Source: Gammaproteobacteria bacterium
Lineage (GTDB): Bacteria > Pseudomonadota > Gammaproteobacteria > SZUA-229
Direction: 5' to 3'
Length of the DNA stretch: 9,002 nucleotides
NCBI GenBank assembly: GCA_026197015.1
Contig: JAPHRB010000096.1
Location: forward strand, 1-9,002
The position numbers and the translations under genes were made by a program. Positions 1 to 6,632 of this stretch are shown in pieces (within the stretch, counting starts at the first letter, position 1; every line of letters begins with the position of its first letter). The notes under the pieces were generated by a model, which searched no databases, was not told the DNA's origin, and worked only from the letters and a program-made list of their open reading frames with translations.

Positions 1-34
1 CTAATAGTATCCAACGTAAATATTCCATCTCCAT
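1..34 (-). CDS. zipA: Probable ZipA cell-division protein, N-terminal start only (partial)
   Basis: Only the first 11 codons are inside the window; the reading frame runs off the left edge. They translate as MEMEYLRWILL, the hydrophobic start expected of ZipA, whose N-terminus is a membrane anchor that tethers FtsZ filaments to the inner membrane at the division septum. A good Shine-Dalgarno (AAAGGT on the minus strand, positions 46-41) lies 6 nt before the ATG at 34 and overlaps the smc stop codon, which suggests translational coupling with smc. An in-frame ATG at 28 is less likely because it has no properly spaced ribosome site. The call rests mostly on the smc-zipA(-ligA) gene order common in gammaproteobacteria. 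Another small membrane protein is possible because so little sequence is visible. Confidence 0.55.
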   Translation of the reverse strand, partial: MEMEYLRWILL

Positions 35-44
35 TAATTGACCT

Positions 45-3000
45 TTACGCGCTTTCTACCATTTTCGCAGCTTCTTCAATATCAACAGAAACCAGACGTG
101 ATACACCTGCTTCACGCATAGTAACACCACTCATCGTTTGCGCCATTTCCATGGTCACTTTATGGTGAGTAATAAAAATAAACTGCACAGTTTTAGACAT
201 TGCTTTTACCAGTGAGCAGAAACGCCCAACGTTTGCTTCATCTAGTGGGGCATCAACTTCATCTAACATACAGAATGGAGCTGGATTCAGTTCAAAAATA
301 GCAAATACAAGAGCAACTGCGGTTAAGGCTTTTTCACCGCCTGACATTAACTGGATATGACTAATACGTTTTCCCGGTGGTCGAGCCATTACAACGACAC
401 CGGTATCGAGTAAGTCATCACCTGTTAATTCAAGGTACGCCTGACCACCACCAAATAATCGAGGGAACATTTCCTGAATTCTGGCATTAACATGCTCATA
501 GGTGTCTTTAAATTTACTACGCGTTTCTTTATCGATTTTTGCAATAGCCGCTTCCAGTGTTTCTAAGGCTTCAATAATATCCCCGTGCTGAGAGTCCAGA
601 TACTCTTTACGTTTATTCTGTTCTTCGAACTCTTCGATTGCCGCAAGGTTAATTGGGCCTAGACGTGAAATACGCTGAGCTATTTCTTCAACCTTACGCG
701 ACCAGACATCAATGTTCGCATCTTCACCTAACTCTTCAAGCAAGTCTTCCGCTTTAAAATCGGTTTCTGCAAGCTGTTCCTGAACTGTCTGACTTCGAAC
801 TTTAACTTCTGAAGTATTTAAACGTGCCTGTTCTAAACTTGAGCGAATCATCTGTGATTTCTGGTCTAATTCATTACGTTTCTGTTCAAGCTGGCGTAAG
901 CTATTATCAATGTTTTCAACAGAACGTCGAGCTTCTGTTAACTGCTCTTCAACCTGTAATCTTTCTTCAAGCAAAGTTTCCAGTTCTTCCGCTTTATCAT
1001 CACCCGACTGAACTGTTTGCAAACTTTCTGTTAATTCTTCACGACGTTGCTGCTGTGACTCTAACTGGCGAGCCATGCGTTCAATATTCTGTTCTAAGTT
1101 TCGTTTTAAAGTTCGACGAGATTCAATTTGAATCGCTAACTCATGTACAGACTCTCTCTCACTCTGCGCTTTACTACGTGCTTCTAGCAACTGATTTTGT
1201 AAACTTTCTCGTTTACCCGTTAACTCTTCGCGCTCACGTGACAGAGATTCCATTTGCGTCATCGCTTCATTACGCTTACGACGCGCCTCTTCCATTTCAT
1301 CTTGCTGACGTTCAATGTTTTTTGTGATCTCTACTGATTCTTCCTGTAGATTCTGATTACGACTCAGTAACTGCTCTAACTTTGATTGACCTGACGTTAA
1401 CTGCGCCTGAATCTGTGAACACTGACTATGGGTATTATTTAATTCTGCCTGCCATTGCTCACGCTGTTGCTCTATATTTTGTAATTGTGCCCTGGCATCC
1501 TGAATTTGAACTTCCAGTTCCTCAAGCGTCATATCCTGCTCTTCTATTAGCTGTTGCAGTTCTTTGATTTCCTGCTCACGCGCTAATACACCAGACTTTT
1601 CATCTTTATCACGGGCTACACGTAACCATGACTGACCTAACCAGATACCGTCAGCTGTAATAACCGACTCATTAGCCGTTAATGAAGCACGCACAGCTAA
1701 AGCCTGATTTAAATCATCCGCAACTTTAACGCCATTTAGAATCCCGGCCAAGGAGACTGATGATTTAATTTTACTAGCTAAACTTGCGCTTTCATCTTTA
1801 AGCGTGGCAGAGGACGAGGTATCAAACAAATTCAGATTACCCTGTTCTAAATCACCCAGCACCTGTGCCACAGCATCCATTCCATCGACACAAACCGCTT
1901 CAAGATGGGAACCCAGTACAGTTTCTACTGCTTTTTCCCAACCCGCATCTACTTCAATATTTTCAGCCAGTCGAGAGTTATTTGATAAACCATGTTTTTC
2001 TAACCAGCCACCCACTGCATTTTCATTTTTACCCAGAGCTGCTTTCTGTAAAGCTTCAAGTGAAGCCAGACGACCACGACTCTCATTTAACTGTCGACGT
2101 AAACCATCTTCTTCCTGGCTAAACTGTGTCGATTTTTCACGTTGATTACGAATTTGATCTATTACGTCAGAAACCTTGTCCTGCATTTCTGATTTTTTCA
2201 TTTCTGCAGTTTCACTCTGTTCACGTAACTGCTCTAACTCGATCTCTAAATCATCACCAACAAGTTTACGTTTTTCTTCTTCAACTTTTTCCAGGCGTTG
2301 TTTTAACTGTAATACATGTTTCTCAAGCTGCTCCATTCGGGTACGTTCGACCTGTGCAGTTTGCGAGGGTTGTGCCGCCTCTTCATTATGTAGATCCCAG
2401 GCGCTTTGCCATTCCTGCATAGCTTGTTCAGCTTCATGCAAATGCTCATTTATCGCCTGTTGTGACTCACGTTGCATTTCAAGTTTAGGCTCGGCCTCAC
2501 TCAGCACTAAATCAATTTCTTCTAACTGTTCACGGTCAGACTGTAATGACTCCTGAATTTCACCTAAGGCACTTTCCAGCTCATTTAAATCATTTTGCTG
2601 ACGGCTAAGAATTTCTTTCTCATGCTGAATATTTTGCTCAATACGTGAAATTTCAGAACCCAGACTATAAAAGCGCGCCTGAACTGCATTTAATGATTCA
2701 TTTTGTTCTACACGTTGTTCACGTAAGGTTTCTAACTCAGATTCAACTGCGCGTTGTTCAGCAATAACTTGCTGTAAGCGGGTTTCCTGTTCTTCGATCG
2801 CCTGTTCACGGTTTTCCATCTGCCCATGAAGTTCTTTCCAGCGTAATGCCAGATGTTCAGCTTTTAAGCGACGCTCATCAATTTTTAGTTCTTTATATTT
2901 TTCGGCAGTTCGAGATTGACGCTGTAAACGCTCTAACTGTTTATCAATTTCTTCACGCAGGTCATCTAAACGTTCCAGGTTTTCACGGGTATGACGAATA

Positions 3001-3548
3001 CGAGTTTCTGTTTCACGACGGCGCTCTTTATATTTAGAGATGCCCGCCGCTTCTTCTAAAAACGAGCGCAACTCTTCAGGTTTGGCATCAATTAAACGAG
3101 AAATCATGCCCTGCTCGATAATCGCGTAACTACGCGGACCTAAACCGGTACCCAGAAACAGATCTGCAATATCACGGCGACGACACTTACTGCCATTAAG
3201 AAAATACTTTGACTGGCCATCACGGGTTACCATACGTTTTGCCGAGATCTCAGTAAACGTAGCGTAAGGGCCTTCTAACTTACCTTCACTGTTATCAAAA
3301 ATCAGCTCAACAGATGCCTGACTAACAGGTTTACGTGAAGATGAACCACTGAAAATGACATCATCCATGGATGCACCACGTAGGTGCTTGGCCGATGATT
3401 CACCCATAACCCAACGTACCGCATCTATGGTATTTGATTTACCACAGCCATTTGGCCCTACGATACCGTTTAAATTTGATGGAAACTCAATGGTAGTGGG
3501 GTCTACAAAAGATTTGAAGCCCGCCAGTTTGATTTTGCTTAAACGCAT
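45..3548 (-). CDS. smc: Chromosome partition/condensin ATPase SMC
   Basis: This is a complete structural-maintenance-of-chromosomes ATPase of 1167 aa, the usual size for proteobacterial SMC. It forms a dimer that works with ScpA and ScpB to compact and segregate the nucleoid. Domain order is canonical. The N-terminal head has Walker A (GPNGCGKSN, residues 31-39) and a Q-loop region (about 135-170). A long coiled coil rich in Q, E, R and L runs to about 505. A non-coiled hinge occupies about 510-650, and the second coiled coil follows to about 1000. The C-terminal head has the ABC signature (SGGEK, 1069-1073), Walker B (CMLDE, 1093-1097, with catalytic Glu1097) and the D-loop after it. All ATPase motifs are intact and I see no frameshift. 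Its presence argues for SMC-ScpAB rather than MukBEF chromosome organisation. The ATG start opens directly into the conserved first strand (MRLSKIKLAGFKSF). Several long open frames on the opposite strand are shadows of this gene. Confidence 0.98.
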   Translation of the reverse strand: MRLSKIKLAGFKSFVDPTTIEFPSNLNGIVGPNGCGKSNTIDAVRWVMGESSAKHLRGASMDDVIFSGSSSRKPVSQASVELIFDNSEGKLEGPYATFTEISAKRMVTRDGQSKYFLNGSKCRRRDIADLFLGTGLGPRSYAIIEQGMISRLIDAKPEELRSFLEEAAGISKYKERRRETETRIRHTRENLERLDDLREEIDKQLERLQRQSRTAEKYKELKIDERRLKAEHLALRWKELHGQMENREQAIEEQETRLQQVIAEQRAVESELETLREQRVEQNESLNAVQARFYSLGSEISRIEQNIQHEKEILSRQQNDLNELESALGEIQESLQSDREQLEEIDLVLSEAEPKLEMQRESQQAINEHLHEAEQAMQEWQSAWDLHNEEAAQPSQTAQVERTRMEQLEKHVLQLKQRLEKVEEEKRKLVGDDLEIELEQLREQSETAEMKKSEMQDKVSDVIDQIRNQREKSTQFSQEEDGLRRQLNESRGRLASLEALQKAALGKNENAVGGWLEKHGLSNNSRLAENIEVDAGWEKAVETVLGSHLEAVCVDGMDAVAQVLGDLEQGNLNLFDTSSSATLKDESASLASKIKSSVSLAGILNGVKVADDLNQALAVRASLTANESVITADGIWLGQSWLRVARDKDEKSGVLAREQEIKELQQLIEEQDMTLEELEVQIQDARAQLQNIEQQREQWQAELNNTHSQCSQIQAQLTSGQSKLEQLLSRNQNLQEESVEITKNIERQQDEMEEARRKRNEAMTQMESLSREREELTGKRESLQNQLLEARSKAQSERESVHELAIQIESRRTLKRNLEQNIERMARQLESQQQRREELTESLQTVQSGDDKAEELETLLEERLQVEEQLTEARRSVENIDNSLRQLEQKRNELDQKSQMIRSSLEQARLNTSEVKVRSQTVQEQLAETDFKAEDLLEELGEDANIDVWSRKVEEIAQRISRLGPINLAAIEEFEEQNKRKEYLDSQHGDIIEALETLEAAIAKIDKETRSKFKDTYEHVNARIQEMFPRLFGGGQAYLELTGDDLLDTGVVVMARPPGKRISHIQLMSGGEKALTAVALVFAIFELNPAPFCMLDEVDAPLDEANVGRFCSLVKAMSKTVQFIFITHHKVTMEMAQTMSGVTMREAGVSRLVSVDIEEAAKMVESA

Positions 3549-3670
3549 TTATAACCCGTTATATAATTTTTATTTGATCTGATTTTACGACCTGATGTCT
3601 CCATTAGCTGTAACACAAGGCTCAACAACTAAATTTCAGGTTCAAGCCGCCTAGTATATCAATTTCATTG

Positions 3671-3676
3671 TATAAT
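3671..3676 (+). promoter_or_regulatory. Candidate -10 box of the queF promoter
   Basis: A perfect TATAAT lies 33 nt before the queF ATG, in the divergent smc/queF gap. This would give a 5' leader of roughly 25-30 nt. I do not see a convincing -35 hexamer at the normal distance, so the call rests on the -10 box and its position. The rest of the 161-bp gap (3549-3709) is AT-rich and must also hold the smc promoter, which I cannot place confidently. Confidence 0.4.
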
Positions 3677-3709
3677 GCCGCCAAAATTTACACTTATATA
3701 GAGAAACTC

Positions 3710-4099
3710 ATGAGCACACAGCCAACAAAAGATCTGGAAACATTTGACAACCCCCGTGCAGAGCGCGATTACACCATTCGCATTCATACACCCGAGTTCA
3801 CCTGCATCTGTCCAAAAACAGGTCAACCAGACTTCGCAACCATCCATTTAGATTATATTGCAGACAAAAAATGCGTTGAGCTCAAATCATTCAAACTTTA
3901 TATGTGGTCATTTCGTGAGCAGGGTGCGTTTCATGAAGATATTACTAATCAGATTTTAAGTGATCTGGTAGACGCGACAGACCCCAGGTTTATGCGAATT
4001 ACAGCAGAGTTCAATGTGCGTGGTGGAGTTTATACTACGGTTATAGCCGAGCATAGGCAGGATGGCTGGGTTGCGCCTGAGCCGGTGGTCTTACCTTAA
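3710..4099 (+). CDS. queF: NADPH-dependent 7-cyano-7-deazaguanine (preQ0) reductase, short QueF type
   Basis: QueF reduces the nitrile of preQ0 to the primary amine of preQ1, using two NADPH, in the cytoplasmic queuosine tRNA-modification pathway. The 129-aa protein is the short, single-module (YkvM-like) form rather than the long E. coli type. The nucleophilic cysteine that forms the thioimide with preQ0 is Cys34 in the CPKTGQPDF motif, followed by the acid Asp41. The QueF signature E-L-K-S-F-K-L-Y spans 57-64, and His75-Glu76 falls at the spacing expected for substrate binding. I chose the ATG at 3710 because the frame upstream to a TTG at 3668 runs through the TATAAT box and adds 14 residues unlike the family. 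The ribosome site is weak (GAGAAA). No other queuosine gene is adjacent, so it stands alone, divergent from smc. It is convergent with the PEP-CTERM gene downstream. Confidence 0.96.
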   Translation: MSTQPTKDLETFDNPRAERDYTIRIHTPEFTCICPKTGQPDFATIHLDYIADKKCVELKSFKLYMWSFREQGAFHEDITNQILSDLVDATDPRFMRITAEFNVRGGVYTTVIAEHRQDGWVAPEPVVLP

Positions 4100-4137
4100 A
4101 ATTTTAAACCTGGGAGGTAAACCCTTGTGTAACATAG

Positions 4138-4168
4138 TCCGACCCGAAGTTTATCCCTCGGGGTCGGA
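4138..4168. terminator. Hairpin between convergent queF and PEP-CTERM genes, possible bidirectional terminator
   Basis: The arm TCCGACCCGA (4138-4147) pairs with TCGGGGTCGGA (4158-4168), leaving one bulged base and a 10-nt loop. The hairpin sits 39 nt after the queF stop and 8 nt after the stop of the minus-strand gene, which suits a shared terminator. The plus-strand side is followed by ATTATTATTAAG, only moderately T-rich, so intrinsic termination is uncertain. The right arm is also one copy of a repeat end found at 6461-6474, so the hairpin may be a repeat remnant doing terminator duty. Confidence 0.45.
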
Positions 4169-4170
4169 AT
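4157..4170 (+). repeat. Left-end copy of dispersed repeat
   Basis: This 14-nt stretch, CTCGGGGTCGGAAT, is identical to the left end of the inverted-repeat element at 6461-6543, and in the same orientation. It forms the right arm of the hairpin at 4138-4168. A matching right-end copy lies at 5123-5139, on the other side of the PEP-CTERM gene. The match is exact but short. Confidence 0.55.
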
Positions 4171-4175
4171 TATTA

Positions 4176-4901
4176 TTAAGTATTAACCTTTCTTCTAATT
4201 ACCCCTGCCAGAGCAATTAAACCCGAACCAAATAACCAGAATGCAGCCGGTACAGGCACAGCAGACACAGGATCTAACCCCTTTACACCCATAGTGATAA
4301 CGATTCCATTTAAGTTAGGATCTTCCTGACCTGTTATAGTGGCTTGTCCAACAAGGTAGGTTAATCCCGTTTCATAACTCATTGAGGTGCCACTTAACTC
4401 ACTAATGGGCAAACCTGTATCTGGATCAATTGCACTACCTAATTGATAGACAGCATTTGATGACAGGGTAAAGTCAGAAAAATCGAATCTTAATTCATTC
4501 CAGAGCATGTACATCGGCGTCTCTAGCCTCCACTCACCCGTCTCATTACCATTATCAATTAAAGAGCCAGTACCACTACCTGTAATATAAATACTGCCTG
4601 ATCCACCAAAAAAGTTAAAATCAGCTATTCTCCAGTCCTGATCTGAAGTGAGTGTTAACTGCGATGTTCCCGCGCCGGCACCAGTACCATCAAAAGTAGT
4701 TGCATCAAAATTAATTCTATTTTGATTTTGATCTAACAGCATTTCAAATGAGCCTCTAGAGTCAATAAAAACATCTCCAGCTAGTAAATCCATATGGAAT
4801 GAATTTGGAAAGTCACCAGGAACATTTAACACTGCCGATAACACATTCCCTGAATGTAACGACACAAACAGTACAGATATTTGTAATAAATTTTTTAACA
4901 T
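4176..4901 (-). CDS. Secreted VPLPA-CTERM/PEP-CTERM sorting-domain protein
   Basis: The 241-aa protein has an N-terminal Sec-type signal peptide (about residues 1-23, hydrophobic core LLQISVLFVSL, probable cleavage after LSA). The middle is rich in Gly, Ser, Thr, Asn and Asp (about 24-205), probably all-beta, and I recognise no enzymatic domain in it. The C-terminal sorting tail is tripartite: motif VPVPAAFW (215-222), a transmembrane stretch to about residue 235, and a basic end RRK (236-238). That is the VPLPA variant of the PEP-CTERM signal. In known systems an exosortase in the inner membrane recognises and cleaves the tail, and such proteins are linked to exopolysaccharide and biofilm matrix. 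No exosortase or polysaccharide gene is visible here, so it would depend on a locus elsewhere. The mature region contains no cysteine. The start at 4901 is the only ATG giving a complete signal peptide; the ribosome site is weak. Its substrate or binding role is unknown. Confidence 0.88.
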   Translation of the reverse strand: MLKNLLQISVLFVSLHSGNVLSAVLNVPGDFPNSFHMDLLAGDVFIDSRGSFEMLLDQNQNRINFDATTFDGTGAGAGTSQLTLTSDQDWRIADFNFFGGSGSIYITGSGTGSLIDNGNETGEWRLETPMYMLWNELRFDFSDFTLSSNAVYQLGSAIDPDTGLPISELSGTSMSYETGLTYLVGQATITGQEDPNLNGIVITMGVKGLDPVSAVPVPAAFWLFGSGLIALAGVIRRKVNT

Positions 4902-5122
4902 TTCAAACTAACCCTATAATTTTTATTGTATTTTTTATTACGAAAGGCAAAACTCATGCCACACTCACAAATGATTGATTTTTATGGATATAAAAATTTT
5001 ACACGTAGTATCTCTAACTCATACTGTTAAATATATCGCCAAAAATCATGACATAATTCATCTCATAAACTCATGATTAAACATGACTCTAACGCCTAAA
5101 ATCACCTCCAGTTAACTGAGAA

Positions 5123-5139
5123 TTGACTCCGGCTCCTGA
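5123..5139 (+). repeat. Right-end copy of dispersed repeat
   Basis: Seventeen nucleotides (TTGACTCCGGCTCCTGA) are identical to 6527-6543, the right end of the 83-bp element, in the same orientation. The copy ends 18 nt before the kinase start codon. Together with the left-end copy at 4157-4170 it brackets the PEP-CTERM gene in the order and orientation seen in the short element. Confidence 0.7.
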
Positions 5140-5150
5140 TAATTCATAAT
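5123..5150 (+). promoter_or_regulatory. Candidate sigma70-type promoter of the FGGY kinase
   Basis: TTGACT (5123-5128) and CATAAT (5145-5150) are separated by 16 nt, close to the sigma70 consensus. Transcription would start at about 5157-5158, essentially at the kinase ATG, giving a very short or leaderless mRNA. This agrees with the absence of any Shine-Dalgarno there. The -35 box is part of the repeat end. An additional upstream promoter cannot be excluded. Confidence 0.4.
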
Positions 5151-5157
5151 ACAACAC

Positions 5158-6435
5158 ATGACCAACACCCCATCTCTCTATATAGGTATCGATCTGGGCA
5201 CATCGGGCGTTAGAGCCTGCGCCATCAACGACAATAAAGACTTATTACACACCTGTAAAACATCACTTCCCGCACCCGAAAAACAGGGCAAATCCATCAC
5301 TCAGGATGCCAACCTCTGGTGGCAGGCAACTGAAAAAGTATTAAGTGAATTATTCTGCCATATAGATGTTAATAAGGTCAGGGCCATTTCAGTTAATGGC
5401 ACCTCCGGCACTGTTTTAGCCTGTAATGAGCAGGGCACCCCTCTTGCTCCTGCAAGAATGTATAACGATAGTTTATGCACAAAACAGGCGGCTCTCATTA
5501 ATTCAATTGCCCCATCTGATAGCGCTGCTCACGGTGTCAGTTCAGGTTTGGCAAAATTACTTTATTTACAGCAAAAATATCCAGATGTGACATATTTAGT
5601 ACATCAGGCCGACTGGATTGTGGGGAGATTATGCGGTCGCTTTGATATTAGTGATGAAAACAATGCTTTAAAATCAGGTTATGACCCCATCAATGCTTGC
5701 TGGCCCGACTGGCTTACACAACTCAATGTCAATCTGACATTATTACCTAAAGTTATACTACCTGGAAAACCCATATCCAATATTAATAACAATTCTTTTG
5801 GACTTATATCTGATTGCCAGATAGTCAGCGGCACAACCGATAGCATAGCCGCCTTTATCGCCACGGGTTCAAATAAGCCCGGTGATGCAGTAACTTCACT
5901 TGGCAGCACACTGGTATTAAAAGTCATATCAGAAAAACCTGTAAATGCACCTGAATTTGGTATCTATAGCCATAAACTGGGTAAATACTGGCTTGCAGGT
6001 GGCGCATCTAATACAGGTGGTGCCGTTTTACAACATTACTTTACATCTCAACAGATGGACACAATGAGCCAGATACTCAACCCTCAACAACCTACCCTGC
6101 TTGATTATTACCCATTAGTAAGCACAGGTGAGCGATTTCCTGTTAATGACGCAAAACTAAAACCCCGACTGGAACCAAAAGCTAAAACTGAACTCGAATT
6201 CTTTCAGGCTATGTTAGAAGGTATAAGTCAAATAGAACTGGATGGTTACCAGAAATTACAACAGCTGGGTGCCCCCTACCCGACCCAGGTGGTAACAGCG
6301 GGTGGTGGAAGTAAAAACCCGGCCTGGACTGAAATACGCAAACTAACATTAGGTGTTAACGTAAAACAGGCAGAATTTAGCGAGGCATGTTATGGTAGCG
6401 CGCTATTGGCATTGCGTGGATATACACAAACATGA
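5158..6435 (+). CDS. FGGY-family carbohydrate kinase, possibly D-ribulokinase type
   Basis: This enzyme should transfer the ATP gamma-phosphate to a hydroxyl of a small sugar or polyol in the cytoplasm. It has the two-lobed actin-like fold of the FGGY family: phosphate-1 motif GIDLGTSGVRA (10-20), a second N-lobe motif NGTSGTVL (80-87), the phosphate-2 region SGTTDSIAAF with probable catalytic base Asp228, LGST (248-251), and the adenosine motif TAGGGSKNPAW (380-390). At 425 aa it is shorter than typical xylulokinase or glycerol kinase (about 480-520 aa). The length, the GTSGVRA start and the GGGSKNPAW segment resemble the compact cyanobacterial/plant D-ribulokinase group, but that is from memory and the substrate is not proved. 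No sugar transporter, isomerase or regulator is adjacent, so context does not identify the substrate; a metabolite-salvage role is possible. The ATG at 5158 starts just before the first conserved strand. It lacks a visible ribosome site. Confidence 0.9.
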   Translation: MTNTPSLYIGIDLGTSGVRACAINDNKDLLHTCKTSLPAPEKQGKSITQDANLWWQATEKVLSELFCHIDVNKVRAISVNGTSGTVLACNEQGTPLAPARMYNDSLCTKQAALINSIAPSDSAAHGVSSGLAKLLYLQQKYPDVTYLVHQADWIVGRLCGRFDISDENNALKSGYDPINACWPDWLTQLNVNLTLLPKVILPGKPISNINNNSFGLISDCQIVSGTTDSIAAFIATGSNKPGDAVTSLGSTLVLKVISEKPVNAPEFGIYSHKLGKYWLAGGASNTGGAVLQHYFTSQQMDTMSQILNPQQPTLLDYYPLVSTGERFPVNDAKLKPRLEPKAKTELEFFQAMLEGISQIELDGYQKLQQLGAPYPTQVVTAGGGSKNPAWTEIRKLTLGVNVKQAEFSEACYGSALLALRGYTQT

Positions 6436-6460
6436 TTGCCACAGAAGCACAAAATTTAAA

Positions 6461-6543
6461 CTCGGGGTCGGAATCAAGTTTGATACTTAGAGCACTCTAA
6501 ATACTGCAAATTAGTTTTTATCAAATTTGACTCCGGCTCCTGA
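6461..6543. repeat. 83-bp imperfect inverted-repeat element (MITE/REP-like)
   Basis: The two 25-nt arms (6461-6485 and 6519-6543) are inverted copies matching at 18 of 25 positions, with 15 of 17 matching in the inner part. The short central region holds a second palindrome, TTAGAG-CA-CTCTAA (6487-6500). The element lies in the non-coding gap between the kinase stop and cysZ and has no open frame. Both ends recur elsewhere in the window, the left end at 4157-4170 and the right end at 5123-5139. This supports a dispersed repeat family rather than a one-off hairpin. I cannot identify a named family or a target-site duplication. Confidence 0.65.
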
Positions 6544-6556
6544 ATATTCTTAAATA
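6527..6556 (+). promoter_or_regulatory. Weak candidate promoter for cysZ-slyX
   Basis: TTGACT (6527-6532), from the repeat right arm, is followed after 18 nt by TAAATA (6551-6556). Transcription would start near 6564, leaving a leader of about 70 nt before cysZ. The -10 box is a poor match, so this is tentative. No strong alternative is seen closer to the gene. Confidence 0.25.
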
Positions 6557-6632
6557 TTTAGCGGCACAGAGCTCACCGAGACTTACTCAATAAACTCTGC
6601 TCCCTTAACAAACGAAAATATATAAAAACATT

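Larger units (their letters stand above)
4902..5157. other. AT-rich divergent intergenic region between PEP-CTERM and kinase genes
   Basis: This 256-bp non-coding gap separates two divergently transcribed genes and must hold both promoters. It contains an 8-bp inverted pair, AATCATGA (5044-5051) and TCATGATT (5071-5078), with a 19-nt spacer, which could be an operator but is also easy to get by chance in AT-rich DNA. The repeat right end (5123-5139) lies near its right edge. I see no RNA gene and no open frame with a credible start. Confidence 0.5.

Noticed and set aside
824..2556. Several plus-strand open frames opposite smc (824-1327, 1382-1567, 1804-2145, 1865-2122, 2126-2422, 2176-2556)
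   Set aside because: They lie antisense to the coiled-coil region of an intact smc and have low-complexity compositions (Ser/Cys- or Leu/His/Phe-rich). They overlap one another and have no recognisable domain.
2846..3582. Plus-strand open frames at 2846-3037 and 3355-3582
   Set aside because: These are antisense shadows of the smc N-terminal region with no family resemblance; the second only runs on past the smc start by chance.
3668..3709. Upstream TTG start extending QueF by 14 residues
   Set aside because: The extension runs through the TATAAT box and does not resemble QueF; the ATG at 3710 gives a normal short-form protein.
3665..3847. Minus-strand 60-aa open frame opposite queF
   Set aside because: It is antisense to the conserved active-site region of queF and lacks any recognisable motif.
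4113..4236. Short frame from a TTG after a GGGAGG sequence downstream of queF
   Set aside because: It runs through the hairpin and antisense to the end of the PEP-CTERM gene, with no protein-like composition.
5044..5078. Inverted pair AATCATGA / TCATGATT as an operator
   Set aside because: The arms are only 8 bp, contain the self-palindrome TCATGA, and lie in AT-rich DNA where this arises easily by chance; noted only within the intergenic entry.
5301..5927. Minus-strand open frames at 5301-5498 and 5679-5927 within the kinase gene
   Set aside because: They are shadows of an intact FGGY kinase, with no domain and no ribosome site support.
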